The notes under the pieces are model-generated. The model was given only the letters and a program-made list of their open reading frames with translations, did not search any database and had not been told where the DNA came from. From NCBI RefSeq assembly GCF_001665235.1, contig NZ_LZSC01000008.1:1-50329 (forward strand): a DNA stretch of 50,329 nucleotides, in the 5' to 3' direction. Positions within the stretch are counted from its first letter, which is position 1. Each line of letters starts with the position of its first letter. Source of the stretch: Mycobacterium sp. 1100029.7. GTDB lineage: Bacteria; Actinomycetota; Actinomycetes; Mycobacteriales; Mycobacteriaceae. Positions 25,652 through 35,083 of this stretch are shown here, piece by piece. The translations under genes were made by a program, and so were the position numbers.

Positions 25652-27637
25652 GTGACGTATGCGGCCACCCGCTCGGGCCTGGACCTGAGCCATATCGACG
25701 ACAATGCCCGCCCCCAAGACGACCTGTTCGGTCATGTGAACGGTCGCTGGCTTGCCGACTACGAGATCCCCCCGGACCGGGCCACCGACGGCGCCTTCCG
25801 CACCCTTTACGACCAGGCCGAGGAGCAGGTCCGCGACCTGATCATCGAAGCGAGCCGCAGCGGCGCGGCCCCGGGCAGCGACGAGCAGCGCATCGGCGAC
25901 CTGTACGCCAGCTTCCTCGACGAGGACGCCGTCGAACGCCGGGGCCTGCAACCGCTGCACGACGAGCTGGCCACCATCGACGGCGCCGCCGATGCCGCGG
26001 CGCTGGCCGGCGTCGTCGGGGCGCTGCAGCGCACCGGGGTGGGCGGCGGCGTCGGTGTGTACATCGACACCGACTCCAAGAACTCGACCCGTTATCTGGT
26101 GCACGTCAGCCAATCCGGCATCGGGTTGCCCGACGAATCCTATTACCGCGACGACCAGCATGCCGAGGTCCTGGCGGCGTACCCGGGCCACATCGCGACG
26201 ATGTTTCACCTGGTGTACGGCGGGACGCCCGACGATCACGCCGACACCGCGGCCCGCATCGTCGCGTTGGAAACCAAACTTGCTGCCGCACATTGGGATG
26301 TGGTCAAGCGCCGCGACGCCGATCTGACCTACAACTTGCGGACTTTCGCGCAGCTGCAGGACGAGGGCGCCGGCTTCGACTGGACCGGTTGGGTCACCGG
26401 TCTGGGCAGCACTGCCCAGGATGTCGCCGAAGTTGTTGTGCGCCAGCCTGATTACCTCACCGCGTTCGGAGCATTGTGGGAATCCGAAGACCTCGAGGAT
26501 TGGAAGCGCTGGGCGCGGTGGCGGTTGATCCGCGCCCGCGCGTCGTGGCTGACCGACGCCGTGGTCGCCGCGGACTTCGACTTCTACGGCCGCCTGCTGA
26601 CCGGCACCGAGCAGATCCGCGACCGCTGGAAGCGGGGCGTCTCGCTGGTCGAGAGCCTGATGGGCGACTCCGTCGGAAAGCTTTATGTGGAGCGGCATTT
26701 CCCGCCGGACGCCAAGGCCCGTATCGACGAGCTGGTGCAAAACCTGCAGGAGGCCTACCGGATCAGCATCAGCAAGCTGGAGTGGATGACGCCGCAGACC
26801 CGGGAGCGTGCGCTGACGAAGCTGCGTAAGTTCACCGCGAAGGTCGGCTATCCGGCCAAGTGGCGCGACTACTCCGGCCTGGTGGTCGACCGCGACGACC
26901 TGTACGGCAACTACCTGCGGGGGTACACGGTCAATCACGACCGCGAGCTGGCCAAGCTCGGTGGACCGGTCGACCGTGACGAGTGGTTCATGACTCCGCA
27001 GACCGTCAACGCCTACTACAACCCGGGGATGAACGAAATCGTCTTTCCCGCAGCCATTTTGCAGCCGCCGTTCTTCGACCCCCAGGCCGACGACGCCGCC
27101 AACTACGGCGGGATCGGCGCGGTGATCGGGCACGAGATCGGGCATGGGTTCGACGATCAGGGCGCCAAATACGACGGCGACGGCAACCTGGTCGACTGGT
27201 GGACCGACGACGATCGCAGCGAGTTCGGGGCCCGCACCAAAGCGTTGATCGAGCAGTACGAGGCGTACATTCCCCGCGAACTCGACGGTGCCCATCATGT
27301 GAACGGTGCCTTCACCGTCGGCGAGAACATCGGCGATCTGGGCGGGCTGTCGATCGCCCTGCTGGCCTACCAGCTCTCACTGGGCGATGAGCCCGCCCCG
27401 GTCATCGACGGACTCAGCGGCGTGCAGCGTGTGTTCTTCGGCTGGGCTCAGGTGTGGCGCACCAAGTCCCGTGCGGCCGAAGCTGTTCGGCGCCTGGCCG
27501 TGGATCCGCACTCACCGCCGGAGTTCCGCTGCAACGGGGTCATCCGCAACGTCGACGCCTTCTACGAGGCGTTCGGCGTGGCCGAGGACGACGCGTTGTT
27601 CCTGGACCCGGCGCGCCGGGTCAGGATTTGGAACTGA
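25652..27637 (+). CDS. zmp1: Zinc metalloprotease Zmp1 (M13/neprilysin family)
   Basis: M13 peptidase linked in M. tuberculosis to blocking inflammasome activation and phagosome maturation. The 661-residue protein opens with SGLDLSHIDDNARPQDDLFGHVNGRW, matching the recalled Zmp1 N-terminus. The zinc motif is GHEIGHGFDD with the two His at 494 and 498; the third ligand is Glu 558 in GENIGDLGG; substrate-binding NAYYNP is present. The end has the usual M13 tail CNGVIRNVDAFYEAFGV. No signal peptide is visible, as in the M. tuberculosis protein. GTG 25652 is preferred; ATG 25631 would add seven residues. The 3' end overlaps the convergent oxidoreductase gene by 17 bases. Confidence 0.95.
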   Translation: MTYAATRSGLDLSHIDDNARPQDDLFGHVNGRWLADYEIPPDRATDGAFRTLYDQAEEQVRDLIIEASRSGAAPGSDEQRIGDLYASFLDEDAVERRGLQPLHDELATIDGAADAAALAGVVGALQRTGVGGGVGVYIDTDSKNSTRYLVHVSQSGIGLPDESYYRDDQHAEVLAAYPGHIATMFHLVYGGTPDDHADTAARIVALETKLAAAHWDVVKRRDADLTYNLRTFAQLQDEGAGFDWTGWVTGLGSTAQDVAEVVVRQPDYLTAFGALWESEDLEDWKRWARWRLIRARASWLTDAVVAADFDFYGRLLTGTEQIRDRWKRGVSLVESLMGDSVGKLYVERHFPPDAKARIDELVQNLQEAYRISISKLEWMTPQTRERALTKLRKFTAKVGYPAKWRDYSGLVVDRDDLYGNYLRGYTVNHDRELAKLGGPVDRDEWFMTPQTVNAYYNPGMNEIVFPAAILQPPFFDPQADDAANYGGIGAVIGHEIGHGFDDQGAKYDGDGNLVDWWTDDDRSEFGARTKALIEQYEAYIPRELDGAHHVNGAFTVGENIGDLGGLSIALLAYQLSLGDEPAPVIDGLSGVQRVFFGWAQVWRTKSRAAEAVRRLAVDPHSPPEFRCNGVIRNVDAFYEAFGVAEDDALFLDPARRVRIWN

Positions 27638-29864
27638 CTGCGACCAACGCTTCGATGCGCGCCGGCACGTGCTTGTGCCAGGGCGTGCCCGCGTAGGCGT
27701 CACGCCAGCCGGTGGACGTCAACGCATTCGGGGCGACACCCGGTACCACGGTGTGTCCGTCATCGTCGGTGTAGTCGAGCCCGAAACCGTTGGGCAGAGC
27801 GGCATGGCCGGGAAGCATGGTCTCGGTGATCTCGATGGTCGCCTCGGCGCTGCCGGCCGCGGTGGTGACGCGCGCCCGGCAGCCGTCGACGAGTCCCAGA
27901 TCCTGGGCGTCCTCGACGCTGACACGCAACGCCCCGTCGGTGTCGCGCTTGCGCCAGGACGGGTCCCGGAAGATGTCGTTGGCGGTGTAGGCGCGCCGCT
28001 CGCCCACCGACAACACGATGGGCAGCTCCGCCGTGGTCAGCTGCGGCGGCGCCTGTGCGAGTGCCCGCAAATCGTCCAGCATCTCCGGGATTTCGAGCCT
28101 GATCTTGTGATCGGCGTGGCTGATCAACGCGAAGTCGTCTTCGTAGTCGTGCGCGGTGAACACGACGCCCGAGGGGTTGTCCAGGATCGCGTCGAACAGC
28201 GCGTTGCCGTCGGCATGGCCGGCCCGGCGCACGGCTTCGGGGTACGCCATCGCGACCTTCTGGGCCAGCCCCCACACCGCGGCGGCTCCGGCCATGCCGT
28301 CGGGCAGCGTCGGTCCGAGCGTTTCGTAAAGGACGTAGGGCACCAGCCGCGCCATCGTCGGGTTGCCGGCGACCGCGGTGAGGAACGCTTGGGCGTAGGC
28401 CTCGCGGCCCTGTTGAGCAGCCTCGTGCAGCGGCCGCAGGTCCGCATCGTCGATCACGCGCAGCGCACGCACCAGCCGGGCCCAGATCTCCGGCTCGGGC
28501 AGCGTGCCCGGCAGCGGCTTCAGCAGAGGCCGGCGCAGGTGAAAACCGTTGTGCGGGAACTCGAAATTGAAGAAGGTGGATTCTGTCTTCTCGTATTGGG
28601 AAGCCGCCGGCAAGACGTAGTGCGCGAGCCTGGCCGTCTCGGTCATCGCGACGTCGACCACCACCAGCAGTTCCAGCGAGGCGAACGCCTCCCGGCAGGC
28701 CGTGGAGTCGGCCAGCGAGTGCGCGGGGTTAGCGCTTTCGACGATCATCGCGCGGAACCGGTCCGGGTGGTCGGTCAGGATTTCCTCGGGCACCACGTTG
28801 GACGGAACCAGGCCGGCGATGATCGGCGCCCCGGTGACGGGAGTGCGGCCCGACACCGTGCTGAACAACGGCGCCAGCGACGAATGCAGATGTTGCCCAC
28901 CCTTTTTCGCGAAGTTGCCGGTGAAGATCCAGAGCAGCTTGTTCAGGTAGGAACTTAGGGTGCTGTTGGGCGCCTGCTGAACCCCGAGGTCCTCGAACAC
29001 CGCGACGCTGTCCGCGCCGGCGATCCGCCGGGCCGCGGCGCGCAGCAGTTCCTCGTCCACCCCGCAACGCAGCGCGTAGTCGGCCACCGGGATGTCGCGC
29101 AGCGCGTCGCGCACCACCTCAGCGCCGTGCACGTGTTCGGCGAGAAACGTTTCATCGCACAAGTTTTCCTGAACCAGGACGGCCGCCAGTGCGGCCAGGC
29201 ACCAGGCGTCGGTACCCGGGCGCACCCGTAGATGGAAATCGGACATCTTCGCGGTGTCGGTGACGACCGGGTCGATCACGATCATCGAGCGCTTCGGATC
29301 CTTGGCGATCTCGTTGAGCACCACCCGCGCCCGGGGGAAGCTCTGCGACATCCACGGATTCTTCCCGATGAACACCGACACTTCGGCGTGCTCGAACTCG
29401 CCACGGGTGTGTCCGCCGTACAGCTGCCCGTCCACCCAGGCCTCGCCGGTCTTCTCCTGCGCCAACGCATTCGACCGGTACTTGGATCCGAGCGCCTTCA
29501 GGAAGGCGCCGCAGTACGCTCCGCCCAGGTGGTTACCCTGGCCGCCGCCACCGTAGTAGAAGATCTTGTCCCCGCCGTAGCTGTCGCGAATGGACTTGAA
29601 CCCCTCGGCAATCTCGACAATCGCCGTGTCCCAATCGATTTCCTCGTAGCTGCCGTCGTCGCGGCGGCGCATCGGCGACGTCAGGCGGCCGCGGTTGTTC
29701 TGGTAATGGTCCAGCCGCAGCGCCTTGTTGCAGGTGTAGCCCTGCGACGCGGGGTGGTTCTTGTCGCCGCGAATGCGCGCCAGCGTGCGATCTTCGACTT
29801 GGACGACGATCCCGCAATTGCATTCGCAGAGGATGCATGCGGTGGACTGCCACTCAGCGCTCAT
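27621..29864 (-). CDS. Molybdopterin oxidoreductase (Rv0197 homologue)
   Basis: Predicted bis-MGD molybdoenzyme of the formate dehydrogenase/nitrate reductase superfamily, 747 residues, cytosolic with no Tat signal. The N-terminus has a complete 4Fe-4S motif, Cys 10-x2-Cys 13-x3-Cys 17-x27-Cys 45, with an extra Cys at 15 inside it. MGD-binding regions include GGGGQGNHLGGAYCG, FIGKNPWMSQSFPRARVVL and IVIDPVVTDTAKM. The C-terminal cofactor domain has EDAQDLGLVDGCRARVTT. The substrate and electron acceptor are not known. It overlaps the stop of the TetR gene by 11 bases and so is expected to be in the TetR operon, under the palindromic operator at 30461-30494. It also overlaps the zmp1 3' end. 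Confidence 0.88.
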   Translation of the reverse strand: MSAEWQSTACILCECNCGIVVQVEDRTLARIRGDKNHPASQGYTCNKALRLDHYQNNRGRLTSPMRRRDDGSYEEIDWDTAIVEIAEGFKSIRDSYGGDKIFYYGGGGQGNHLGGAYCGAFLKALGSKYRSNALAQEKTGEAWVDGQLYGGHTRGEFEHAEVSVFIGKNPWMSQSFPRARVVLNEIAKDPKRSMIVIDPVVTDTAKMSDFHLRVRPGTDAWCLAALAAVLVQENLCDETFLAEHVHGAEVVRDALRDIPVADYALRCGVDEELLRAAARRIAGADSVAVFEDLGVQQAPNSTLSSYLNKLLWIFTGNFAKKGGQHLHSSLAPLFSTVSGRTPVTGAPIIAGLVPSNVVPEEILTDHPDRFRAMIVESANPAHSLADSTACREAFASLELLVVVDVAMTETARLAHYVLPAASQYEKTESTFFNFEFPHNGFHLRRPLLKPLPGTLPEPEIWARLVRALRVIDDADLRPLHEAAQQGREAYAQAFLTAVAGNPTMARLVPYVLYETLGPTLPDGMAGAAAVWGLAQKVAMAYPEAVRRAGHADGNALFDAILDNPSGVVFTAHDYEDDFALISHADHKIRLEIPEMLDDLRALAQAPPQLTTAELPIVLSVGERRAYTANDIFRDPSWRKRDTDGALRVSVEDAQDLGLVDGCRARVTTAAGSAEATIEITETMLPGHAALPNGFGLDYTDDDGHTVVPGVAPNALTSTGWRDAYAGTPWHKHVPARIEALVAVSSKS

Positions 29865-30447
29865 CGTCGGGTTTCCTTCCCAGAGCAGCCAGCAGCGAGT
29901 TGCGCAGCTGGCGGTGGATGAGATCCAAGGGCGCCACGTCGCGCCGGACCCGGGCTAACACGATGGCGCCCTCGAGCGCCGTGGTCGTCAACATCGACAG
30001 CTCGCCGGCCGTCTGGGCCGGTATGCCGTCGGCGATCAGTCGCGCGGTGATCTGAGCGGTCCAACGGTCGAATACCGCGGCGGCACGCTCGATCACCGGA
30101 GCCATCCGGTCGCGGTCTTGCTCGTCACCGGATTCGACGGACACCGCCACGATCGGACATCCGGCGCGGAAATCGGTGTCGAGCAATTGACGGCGATAGG
30201 TGTCGATCAGGATGTCCAGCAACTCCGGACCACTGCCGGCCTTGTCGATCACGGCGCCGACGTAATCGCCGGCGTAATCGACTGCCTCGCAGAGCAGTTG
30301 GGTGCGTCCGCCGGGGAAGTAGTGGTAGGCCGACCCGCGCGGGGCGCCGCTGTGCTGCAGGACATCGGAGATCGCCGTCGCGTGGGCGCCCCGTTCCCGG
30401 ATCAACAGCGCAGCGGAGATGACCATCCGCTCGCGTGGACTTCGCAT
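29854..30447 (-). CDS. TetR-family repressor (Rv0196 homologue)
   Basis: A 197-residue transcription factor. Residues 1-47 are the TetR DNA-binding domain: MRSPRERMVISAALLIRERG, then the HTH AISDVLQHSGAPRGSAYHYFPGG. The C-terminal ligand domain includes FRAGCPIVAVSVESGDE and ends in RQLRNSLLAALGRKPDDER. ATG 30447 matches the recalled Rv0196 start; 13 further codons are open upstream but run into the operator. A perfect 14-bp-arm palindrome lies 14 bases upstream of the ATG, so autorepression is very likely. The gene overlaps the molybdoenzyme gene by 11 bases, and that enzyme is the obvious regulated target. Confidence 0.9.
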   Translation of the reverse strand: MRSPRERMVISAALLIRERGAHATAISDVLQHSGAPRGSAYHYFPGGRTQLLCEAVDYAGDYVGAVIDKAGSGPELLDILIDTYRRQLLDTDFRAGCPIVAVSVESGDEQDRDRMAPVIERAAAVFDRWTAQITARLIADGIPAQTAGELSMLTTTALEGAIVLARVRRDVAPLDLIHRQLRNSLLAALGRKPDDER

Positions 30448-30460
30448 CGCGACCCTTCCT

Positions 30461-30494
30461 ACCAGCTTATGTATGATGCTATACATAAGCTGGT
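30461..30494. promoter_or_regulatory. Perfect palindromic operator for the TetR regulator
   Basis: ACCAGCTTATGTAT (30461-30474) and its exact reverse complement (30481-30494) flank the six-base spacer GATGCT. It lies 14 bases upstream of the TetR ATG and overlaps where its promoter and leader must be. Its size and AT-rich arms suit TetR dimers. It could also act on the symporter gene, whose stop codon is 50 bases away, only as a roadblock. Confidence 0.85.
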
Positions 30495-30543
30495 CCGGAC
30501 GGAAGGGTGACCCCTCAGCGGCGACGGCCTGGCCGAGTCTGCC

Positions 30544-32178
30544 TCAGTGCACGAAGACCTGTTCCACGCCGATGCCGGTCAGCGACCGGACCTCCATCTC
30601 CGCTTGCTTGGCCGGATCTTCGGCCCGGCGCCGCCCGACGTACGTGCCGACGACGCCGAGCGCGAACGCCAGCGGAATGCTGACGATGCCGGGGTTCGCC
30701 AGCGGGAACCAGGCGAAGTCGGCGTGCGGGAACATCGCCGAGCGATTTCCGGACACCGCGGGCGAGAAGACGATCAGCACCAGGCAACTGAGCAACCCAC
30801 CGTAGATGCTGAACAAGGCCCCGAGCGTGTTGAACTGTTTCCAGAACAGCGAATACAGCAGGGTCGGCAGGTTCGCGGAGGCGGCGACGGCGAAGGCGAG
30901 CGCCACCAGAAACGCGACATTCTGGCCCATCGCAAGGATCCCGAGAACGATCGCCAGGATGCCGATCACCACGACCATCACCCGCGAGACGCGCACCTGT
31001 TGTTCCTCGGAAGCTTTGCCCCGCTTGATGACACCGGCGTAGATGTCATGGGCGAACGAGGTGGCCGCGGTGATCGCCAGTCCGGCCACCACCGCCAGGA
31101 TCGTCGCGAACGCGACGGCCGCGATCACGCCCAGGAAGATGGTCCCGCCCAACTTGAACGCGAGCAGCGGCGCCGCGGAGTTCTCCTTGCCGGCGGTAGC
31201 GAGGATCACGTCCGGGCCGACCAGCCAGGCCGCGCCGTAGCCGATGGCCAACGAGAACACGTAGAAGATTCCGATCAGGCCGATAGCCCAAGTGACGGAG
31301 CGCCGCGCCTGAATCGCGGTGGGCACCGTGTAGAAGCGCATCAATACATGCGGCAAACCCGCGGTTCCCAGTACCAGAGCGATCCCCAGCGACAGGAAGT
31401 CCAGCTTGGTGATCTGTGTCGCGCCGTACTTGGCGCCCGGGTCCAGAATGTCGCGGCCGGCGACGGCTTCATTGGTCGAATGGGTCACCACCGCTTGGGC
31501 ATTGGTCAGCAGCTGGGAGAAATCGCCGCGCACCGCGATCACCACGAGCGCGAACATGATCGCCGCCCCGGTCACCAGCAGTACCGCCTTGACCATCTGC
31601 ACGTAGGTGGTGCCCTTCATCCCACCGATGAGCACGTAGGCGATCATCAGCACCCCGACAACCGCGACCACGGTGGACTGACCTACTCGACTCCGGACGT
31701 CCAGCAACAGGGCGACAAGTCCACCGGCACCGGCCATCTGGGCGAGCAGATAGAACAACGACACCGTCAGCGTCGACACCGCGGCGGCCATCCGGACGGG
31801 ACGCTGCCGCAGCCGAAAACTCAGTACATCGGCCATCGTGAAACGTCCTGTGTTGCGCAGCATCTCCGCCACCAGCAGCAGCGCCACCAGCCATGCCACC
31901 AGGAATCCGATCGAGTAGAGAAACCCGTCGTAGCCGTAGATCGCGATGGCCCCGGACACGCCCAAAAACGACGCCGCCGACAGATAGTCACCGGCGATCG
32001 CGAATCCGTTTTGCGCTCCGGAGAACTCACCGCCACCGGTGTAGAAATCGGCGGCACTCTTGGTGGTTCGACCGGCCCAGATCACCAGCGCCATCGAACC
32101 GGTGACGAATACCGCGAAGACCGCGATGTTGATCAGCGGATTGCCGACGCTGCCGGCAGCGGCAAGTGCGGTGGTCAC
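30544..32178 (-). CDS. Sodium/solute symporter, ActP (acetate)-like
   Basis: A 544-residue SSS-family permease with about 13 TM helices. Family features are GRTTKSAADFYTGGGEFSG after TM1, FAIAGDYLSAASFLGVSG, the Na-site region FATILAVVAGLAITAATSFAHDIY, and GTAGLPHVLMRFYTVP, all as in the acetate/glycolate/pyruvate branch. Its four-base overlap with an upstream DUF485 gene is the usual yjcH-actP arrangement, supporting transport of acetate or another short monocarboxylate. The pair is divergent from a nitrilase. I do not recall an equivalent at this place in M. tuberculosis, so it may be specific to environmental mycobacteria. The exact substrate is unproven. Confidence 0.88.
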   Translation of the reverse strand: MTTALAAAGSVGNPLINIAVFAVFVTGSMALVIWAGRTTKSAADFYTGGGEFSGAQNGFAIAGDYLSAASFLGVSGAIAIYGYDGFLYSIGFLVAWLVALLLVAEMLRNTGRFTMADVLSFRLRQRPVRMAAAVSTLTVSLFYLLAQMAGAGGLVALLLDVRSRVGQSTVVAVVGVLMIAYVLIGGMKGTTYVQMVKAVLLVTGAAIMFALVVIAVRGDFSQLLTNAQAVVTHSTNEAVAGRDILDPGAKYGATQITKLDFLSLGIALVLGTAGLPHVLMRFYTVPTAIQARRSVTWAIGLIGIFYVFSLAIGYGAAWLVGPDVILATAGKENSAAPLLAFKLGGTIFLGVIAAVAFATILAVVAGLAITAATSFAHDIYAGVIKRGKASEEQQVRVSRVMVVVIGILAIVLGILAMGQNVAFLVALAFAVAASANLPTLLYSLFWKQFNTLGALFSIYGGLLSCLVLIVFSPAVSGNRSAMFPHADFAWFPLANPGIVSIPLAFALGVVGTYVGRRRAEDPAKQAEMEVRSLTGIGVEQVFVH

Positions 32179-32606
32179 TGACCGGCTCCCTCGAGTTCGT
32201 CGCGGATCTTGGCGGCCCGCGGGTCGAGTGTTCGCCCGGCGAACCTCGCGTACCCGATGGTGATTCCGAATGTGGTGATGAATTGTCCGAAGCCAAGAAC
32301 TACACCGAGATTGATGTTGCCGAAGACTTTCGTCGCCATGAACCCGTGCGCATAGGTGGCGAGCAGCATGTAGACCAGATACCAGGTGAGAAAGAATGCC
32401 GTCATCGGGAACACGAAGCGGCGTACCCGGTGCCGCAAGTCTTGGAAGTCCGGCTCGGCCTGCACGCGCACGAAGTCTTCGGTACTGGGCACCATTCGCA
32501 TCGTCGACGTCGAAATATTCGGCAAATAGCCATTATTAGGCGGTTGCGACGTAGCAGGCGCGGCGGGGCCACGTTGCTGTTCGCTACTCGCTATTGGCTG
32601 TGACAC
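32175..32606 (-). CDS. DUF485 small membrane protein (YjcH-like), partner of the symporter
   Basis: A 143-residue protein with a disordered, Ser/Pro/Gln-rich first 45 residues and a DUF485 domain: ADFQDL-like helix EPDFQDLRHRVRRFVFP, TM1 (MTAFFLTWYLVYMLLATYA), GFMATKVFGNINLG, TM2 (VVLGFGQFITTFGITIGYARF) and a short charged tail. I selected GTG 32606 because GGGAGG (plus-strand cctccc at 32612-32617) lies five bases upstream; a TTG seven codons earlier would overlap this site. Its stop overlaps the symporter ATG. DUF485 proteins regularly accompany ActP permeases; their molecular role is not established. Confidence 0.85.
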   Translation of the reverse strand: MSQPIASSEQQRGPAAPATSQPPNNGYLPNISTSTMRMVPSTEDFVRVQAEPDFQDLRHRVRRFVFPMTAFFLTWYLVYMLLATYAHGFMATKVFGNINLGVVLGFGQFITTFGITIGYARFAGRTLDPRAAKIRDELEGAGQ

Positions 32607-32675
32607 GAAAACCTCCCAATGCAGCAAAAGTGGAATGCCGAAAGGCGTCGACCTACCATGCGAGCGGCGTGTCGA

Positions 32676-32695
32676 ATAGTGTTGTGCATCACTAT
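32676..32695. promoter_or_regulatory. Inverted repeat between symporter operon and nitrilase
   Basis: ATAGTG-TTGTGCAT-CACTAT has perfect 6-bp arms and an inner TG/CA pair, in the 249-base divergent gap, 69 bases from the DUF485 start and 160 from the nitrilase start. A TATAAG immediately follows on the plus strand. It looks like an operator for a GntR- or TetR-type regulator; none is encoded adjacent. Confidence 0.5.
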
Positions 32696-32855
32696 AAGTG
32701 GCGATTCACCGTCAGCAACTCCACAGTGAAAGCTTTTACCTCTCACCTGATTGGCAACGGCTTCCAAGCCGAATCAGCGGCGGCGCAAAGTGATTGACAG
32801 CCCACCCGCCGTCGTTAAAGTGGTCCGCGAAACAGTCTCGAGAAGGGCAGCCGAC

Positions 32856-33929
32856 ATGTCATCGCTCGATCTCCCCAAGGTGGCCGTCGCCGCCGTGAAC
32901 GCGGCGCCCGTCTTCCTCGACCTGCGGGCCAGCCTGGACAAGGTTGAGGACTTGGTCGCAACCGCCGCTCGAGACGGTGCCCAGTTGGTCGTGTTCGGCG
33001 AGGCGTTTCTTGCCGGGTTCCCGGTCTGGAACGCCGTACTGCCGCCGATCGATCAGCATGAATGGCACGAGCGGCTCGTGGCGGAGTCGATCGTGGTGCC
33101 CAGCGCCCACACGGAGCGCCTCGGACGTATTGCCCGCGCGCACGGCGTGACCTTGTCGGTGGGGATCAACGAACGCAACCCCGACAGTCTGGGCCAGCTG
33201 TGGAACTCGAACCTGGTGTTCGATCCGAGCGGACGGCTGGTCAATCACCGGCGCAAGCTGGTGGCCACCTGGTACGAACGCCTCACCTGGTCGCACGGCG
33301 ACGCGCACGACCTGCGCCCGGTCGAACTCGACGGGTGGCATCTGGGCGCGCTCATCTGTGGGGAGAACACCAACACCCTGGCGCGATTCACCCTGCTCGC
33401 ACAGGGAGAACGGCTGCACATCGCGACCTACCCACCTGCGTGGCCGTTCGACGGCCGGTCGGAGACCTTCGACTACGACCTCGCCGAGTTCATCCGGCTG
33501 CGCAGCGCCGCCCACGCGTTCGAGGGCAAGGTATTCGTCGTCGTTGCGGCCACGACCTTGGACGACACCGCCGTCCGCGAGGTCTCCCGCGGCGACGCCC
33601 GCATCGAAAATGCCCTGACGGCAGCACCTCCCGCGGCGATGGTGATCGGACCCGACGGTCAGGTCGTCGCCGGCCCGATGATCGAGCCCGAGGGGATCCT
33701 GCACGCCGAGGTGGATCTACAAAAAGAGGTGGTTCCCAAGCAGGCCCACGACATCGTCGGAACCTACAACCGTGCCGACATCTTCAGCCTGTCGGTGGAC
33801 ATGAGCCGGCCGTCGATCCTGCGGCCGAATCACGGTGCGAGCCAACCGAATCGCGCTGACGCACCCGCCGACGATCGCGCCGTCATAGTGACCGGCAATG
33901 TGACCAGCAATGGCGGACTGACTGACTAG
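32856..33929 (+). CDS. Nitrilase (carbon-nitrogen hydrolase)
   Basis: Hydrolyses a nitrile to the carboxylic acid and ammonia. The 357-residue protein carries the nitrilase triad: Glu 49 in VFGEAF, Lys 134 in HRRKLVATW and Cys 168 in [15 protein letters not shown]. The segment after the Cys and [16 protein letters not shown] are typical of true aliphatic/aromatic nitrilases and cyanide-degrading relatives, rather than amidases. The C-terminal 30 residues are unconserved. ATG 32856 follows AGAAGGG. The last four bases overlap the stop of the convergent L,D-transpeptidase. Divergence from a monocarboxylate symporter suggests that the acid product or its relatives may be handled together. Confidence 0.9.
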   Translation: MSSLDLPKVAVAAVNAAPVFLDLRASLDKVEDLVATAARDGAQLVVFGEAFLAGFPVWNAVLPPIDQHEWHERLVAESIVVPSAHTERLGRIARAHGVTLSVGINERNPDSLGQLWNSNLVFDPSGRLVNHRRKLVATWYERLTWSHGDAHDLRPVELDGWHLGALICGENTNTLARFTLLAQGERLHIATYPPAWPFDGRSETFDYDLAEFIRLRSAAHAFEGKVFVVVAATTLDDTAVREVSRGDARIENALTAAPPAAMVIGPDGQVVAGPMIEPEGILHAEVDLQKEVVPKQAHDIVGTYNRADIFSLSVDMSRPSILRPNHGASQPNRADAPADDRAVIVTGNVTSNGGLTD

Positions 33930-34966
33930 TTGGTGATCCAGTCGCTGGAGCCGTCGTTCTTCTTGTACGAACCACCGCCAGAGTTCTTGACGATGATCGG
34001 GTCGCCCGGACCGAAGTTGTCGAAGAACCATTTCGCGTTGCTGGGGCTGATGTTGATGCAGCCGTGGCTCACGTCGCGCTTGCCCTGGTCGTCCACCGAC
34101 CACGGCGCGCTGTGCACGAAGTCGCCGACATTGTCGAACCGGACGGCCAGGTCGACGGTCACCTTGTAGCCATAGGTCGAGTTGACCGGGACGCCGTAGG
34201 TCGAGGAGTCCATCACCACCGACGGCATCTTCTCTTGCACGTAGTAGGTGCCGTTGGGCGTCTGGTGGTTGCCCGCGGTCATGCCCATCGACATCGGAAT
34301 CGTCTTCTCCAGCACGCCATTACGCGTCACCGTCAGCTGGTGCGTGGCGTCGTCGGCGGTGGCGATCAGCTGGTCACCGGTGCGGAAGCTGGACTTGGTG
34401 CCACCGGCATCGATGTTGACCGCGGTGTTCGCGGGCCAGAAACTCAATGGGCGCCAACGTAATTGGGTCGGAGTCATCCAGTAGAACTTGCCGGGCACCG
34501 GCGGGATCGAGGACACGTGCACGGCGGCTTGGGCCGCGCCGGCGTCATCGACGCGTCCGGGGAAGTTGATGATGATCGGCTGCGCGACACCCACCATCGA
34601 GCCGGTCTTCGGGACGAACGAGGGCGGACCGAACGGCGCGGTGCCCGTGAACGGCGTCGGGTCCTGTCCGTCGGCGGAGCCGGCGGCGGCCGGCACCACG
34701 CCGGGCGGCGCCCACGGCGCGGGCGGCGGCGGCGGTGCCTCACCGGGCGGCGGGGGCGGTGCCAGCGGATCACCGGGAGGCGGCGGCAGACCCGGCAGCG
34801 GCGGCAGCTGGAACGGCGGCGGGGCCGGAGGTGGCGGTGCGGCGACCACGCCGGGGTCACCCGGGTCCGGGTCCGCCAGCGCGGGACCGGCGCCGAGCAC
34901 CAGTACCGCGGCAGTTGCGGCTGCGTTTAGAGCCGCGAAGAGCCTTGCCCTCGTCCAGCCCGACAT
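33926..34966 (-). CDS. L,D-transpeptidase, YkuD domain (Rv0192 homologue)
   Basis: Forms 3-3 cross-links in peptidoglycan outside the membrane. Residues 1-28 are a signal peptide ending GAGPALA. A Pro-rich, low-complexity linker of about 90 residues follows. Next comes an Ig-like domain (around 110-200: [24 protein letters not shown]) and the YkuD catalytic domain with [18 protein letters not shown] and the active-site motif [10 protein letters not shown] (His and Cys). ATG 34966 was chosen because GGAGGG lies six bases upstream; the ATG two codons earlier touches that site. The homologue is usually called LdtMt4. It converges on the nitrilase gene with a four-base overlap. Confidence 0.92.
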   Translation of the reverse strand: MSGWTRARLFAALNAAATAAVLVLGAGPALADPDPGDPGVVAAPPPPAPPPFQLPPLPGLPPPPGDPLAPPPPPGEAPPPPPAPWAPPGVVPAAAGSADGQDPTPFTGTAPFGPPSFVPKTGSMVGVAQPIIINFPGRVDDAGAAQAAVHVSSIPPVPGKFYWMTPTQLRWRPLSFWPANTAVNIDAGGTKSSFRTGDQLIATADDATHQLTVTRNGVLEKTIPMSMGMTAGNHQTPNGTYYVQEKMPSVVMDSSTYGVPVNSTYGYKVTVDLAVRFDNVGDFVHSAPWSVDDQGKRDVSHGCINISPSNAKWFFDNFGPGDPIIVKNSGGGSYKKNDGSSDWITN

Positions 34967-35083
34967 ATGCATCCCTCCAGTCAGTTGCTGGACCCAGTGT
35001 CGCATAGCGACGCGACCAGCTACCTAATTCGAGGCGGGCACAGGGCCGCGCAGGGGGGCATTTATCGGCGTTGAGCTGCCAAG

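Noticed and set aside
25562..27298. Long minus-strand extension upstream of omamA
   Set aside because: Antisense to zmp1; only the part below 25561 is protein-like (single TM Mce-associated protein).
27640..28958. Plus-strand reading beyond zmp1
   Set aside because: Antisense to the molybdopterin oxidoreductase; no motif seen.
30547..32181. 544-codon plus-strand frame mirroring the symporter gene
   Set aside because: Exact antisense of the symporter gene; Gln/Arg/His/Asp-rich with no membrane segments.
34700..34860. Pro/Gly-rich low-complexity stretch as a DNA repeat
   Set aside because: It is the Pro-rich linker of the L,D-transpeptidase, coding and not an independent repeat element.
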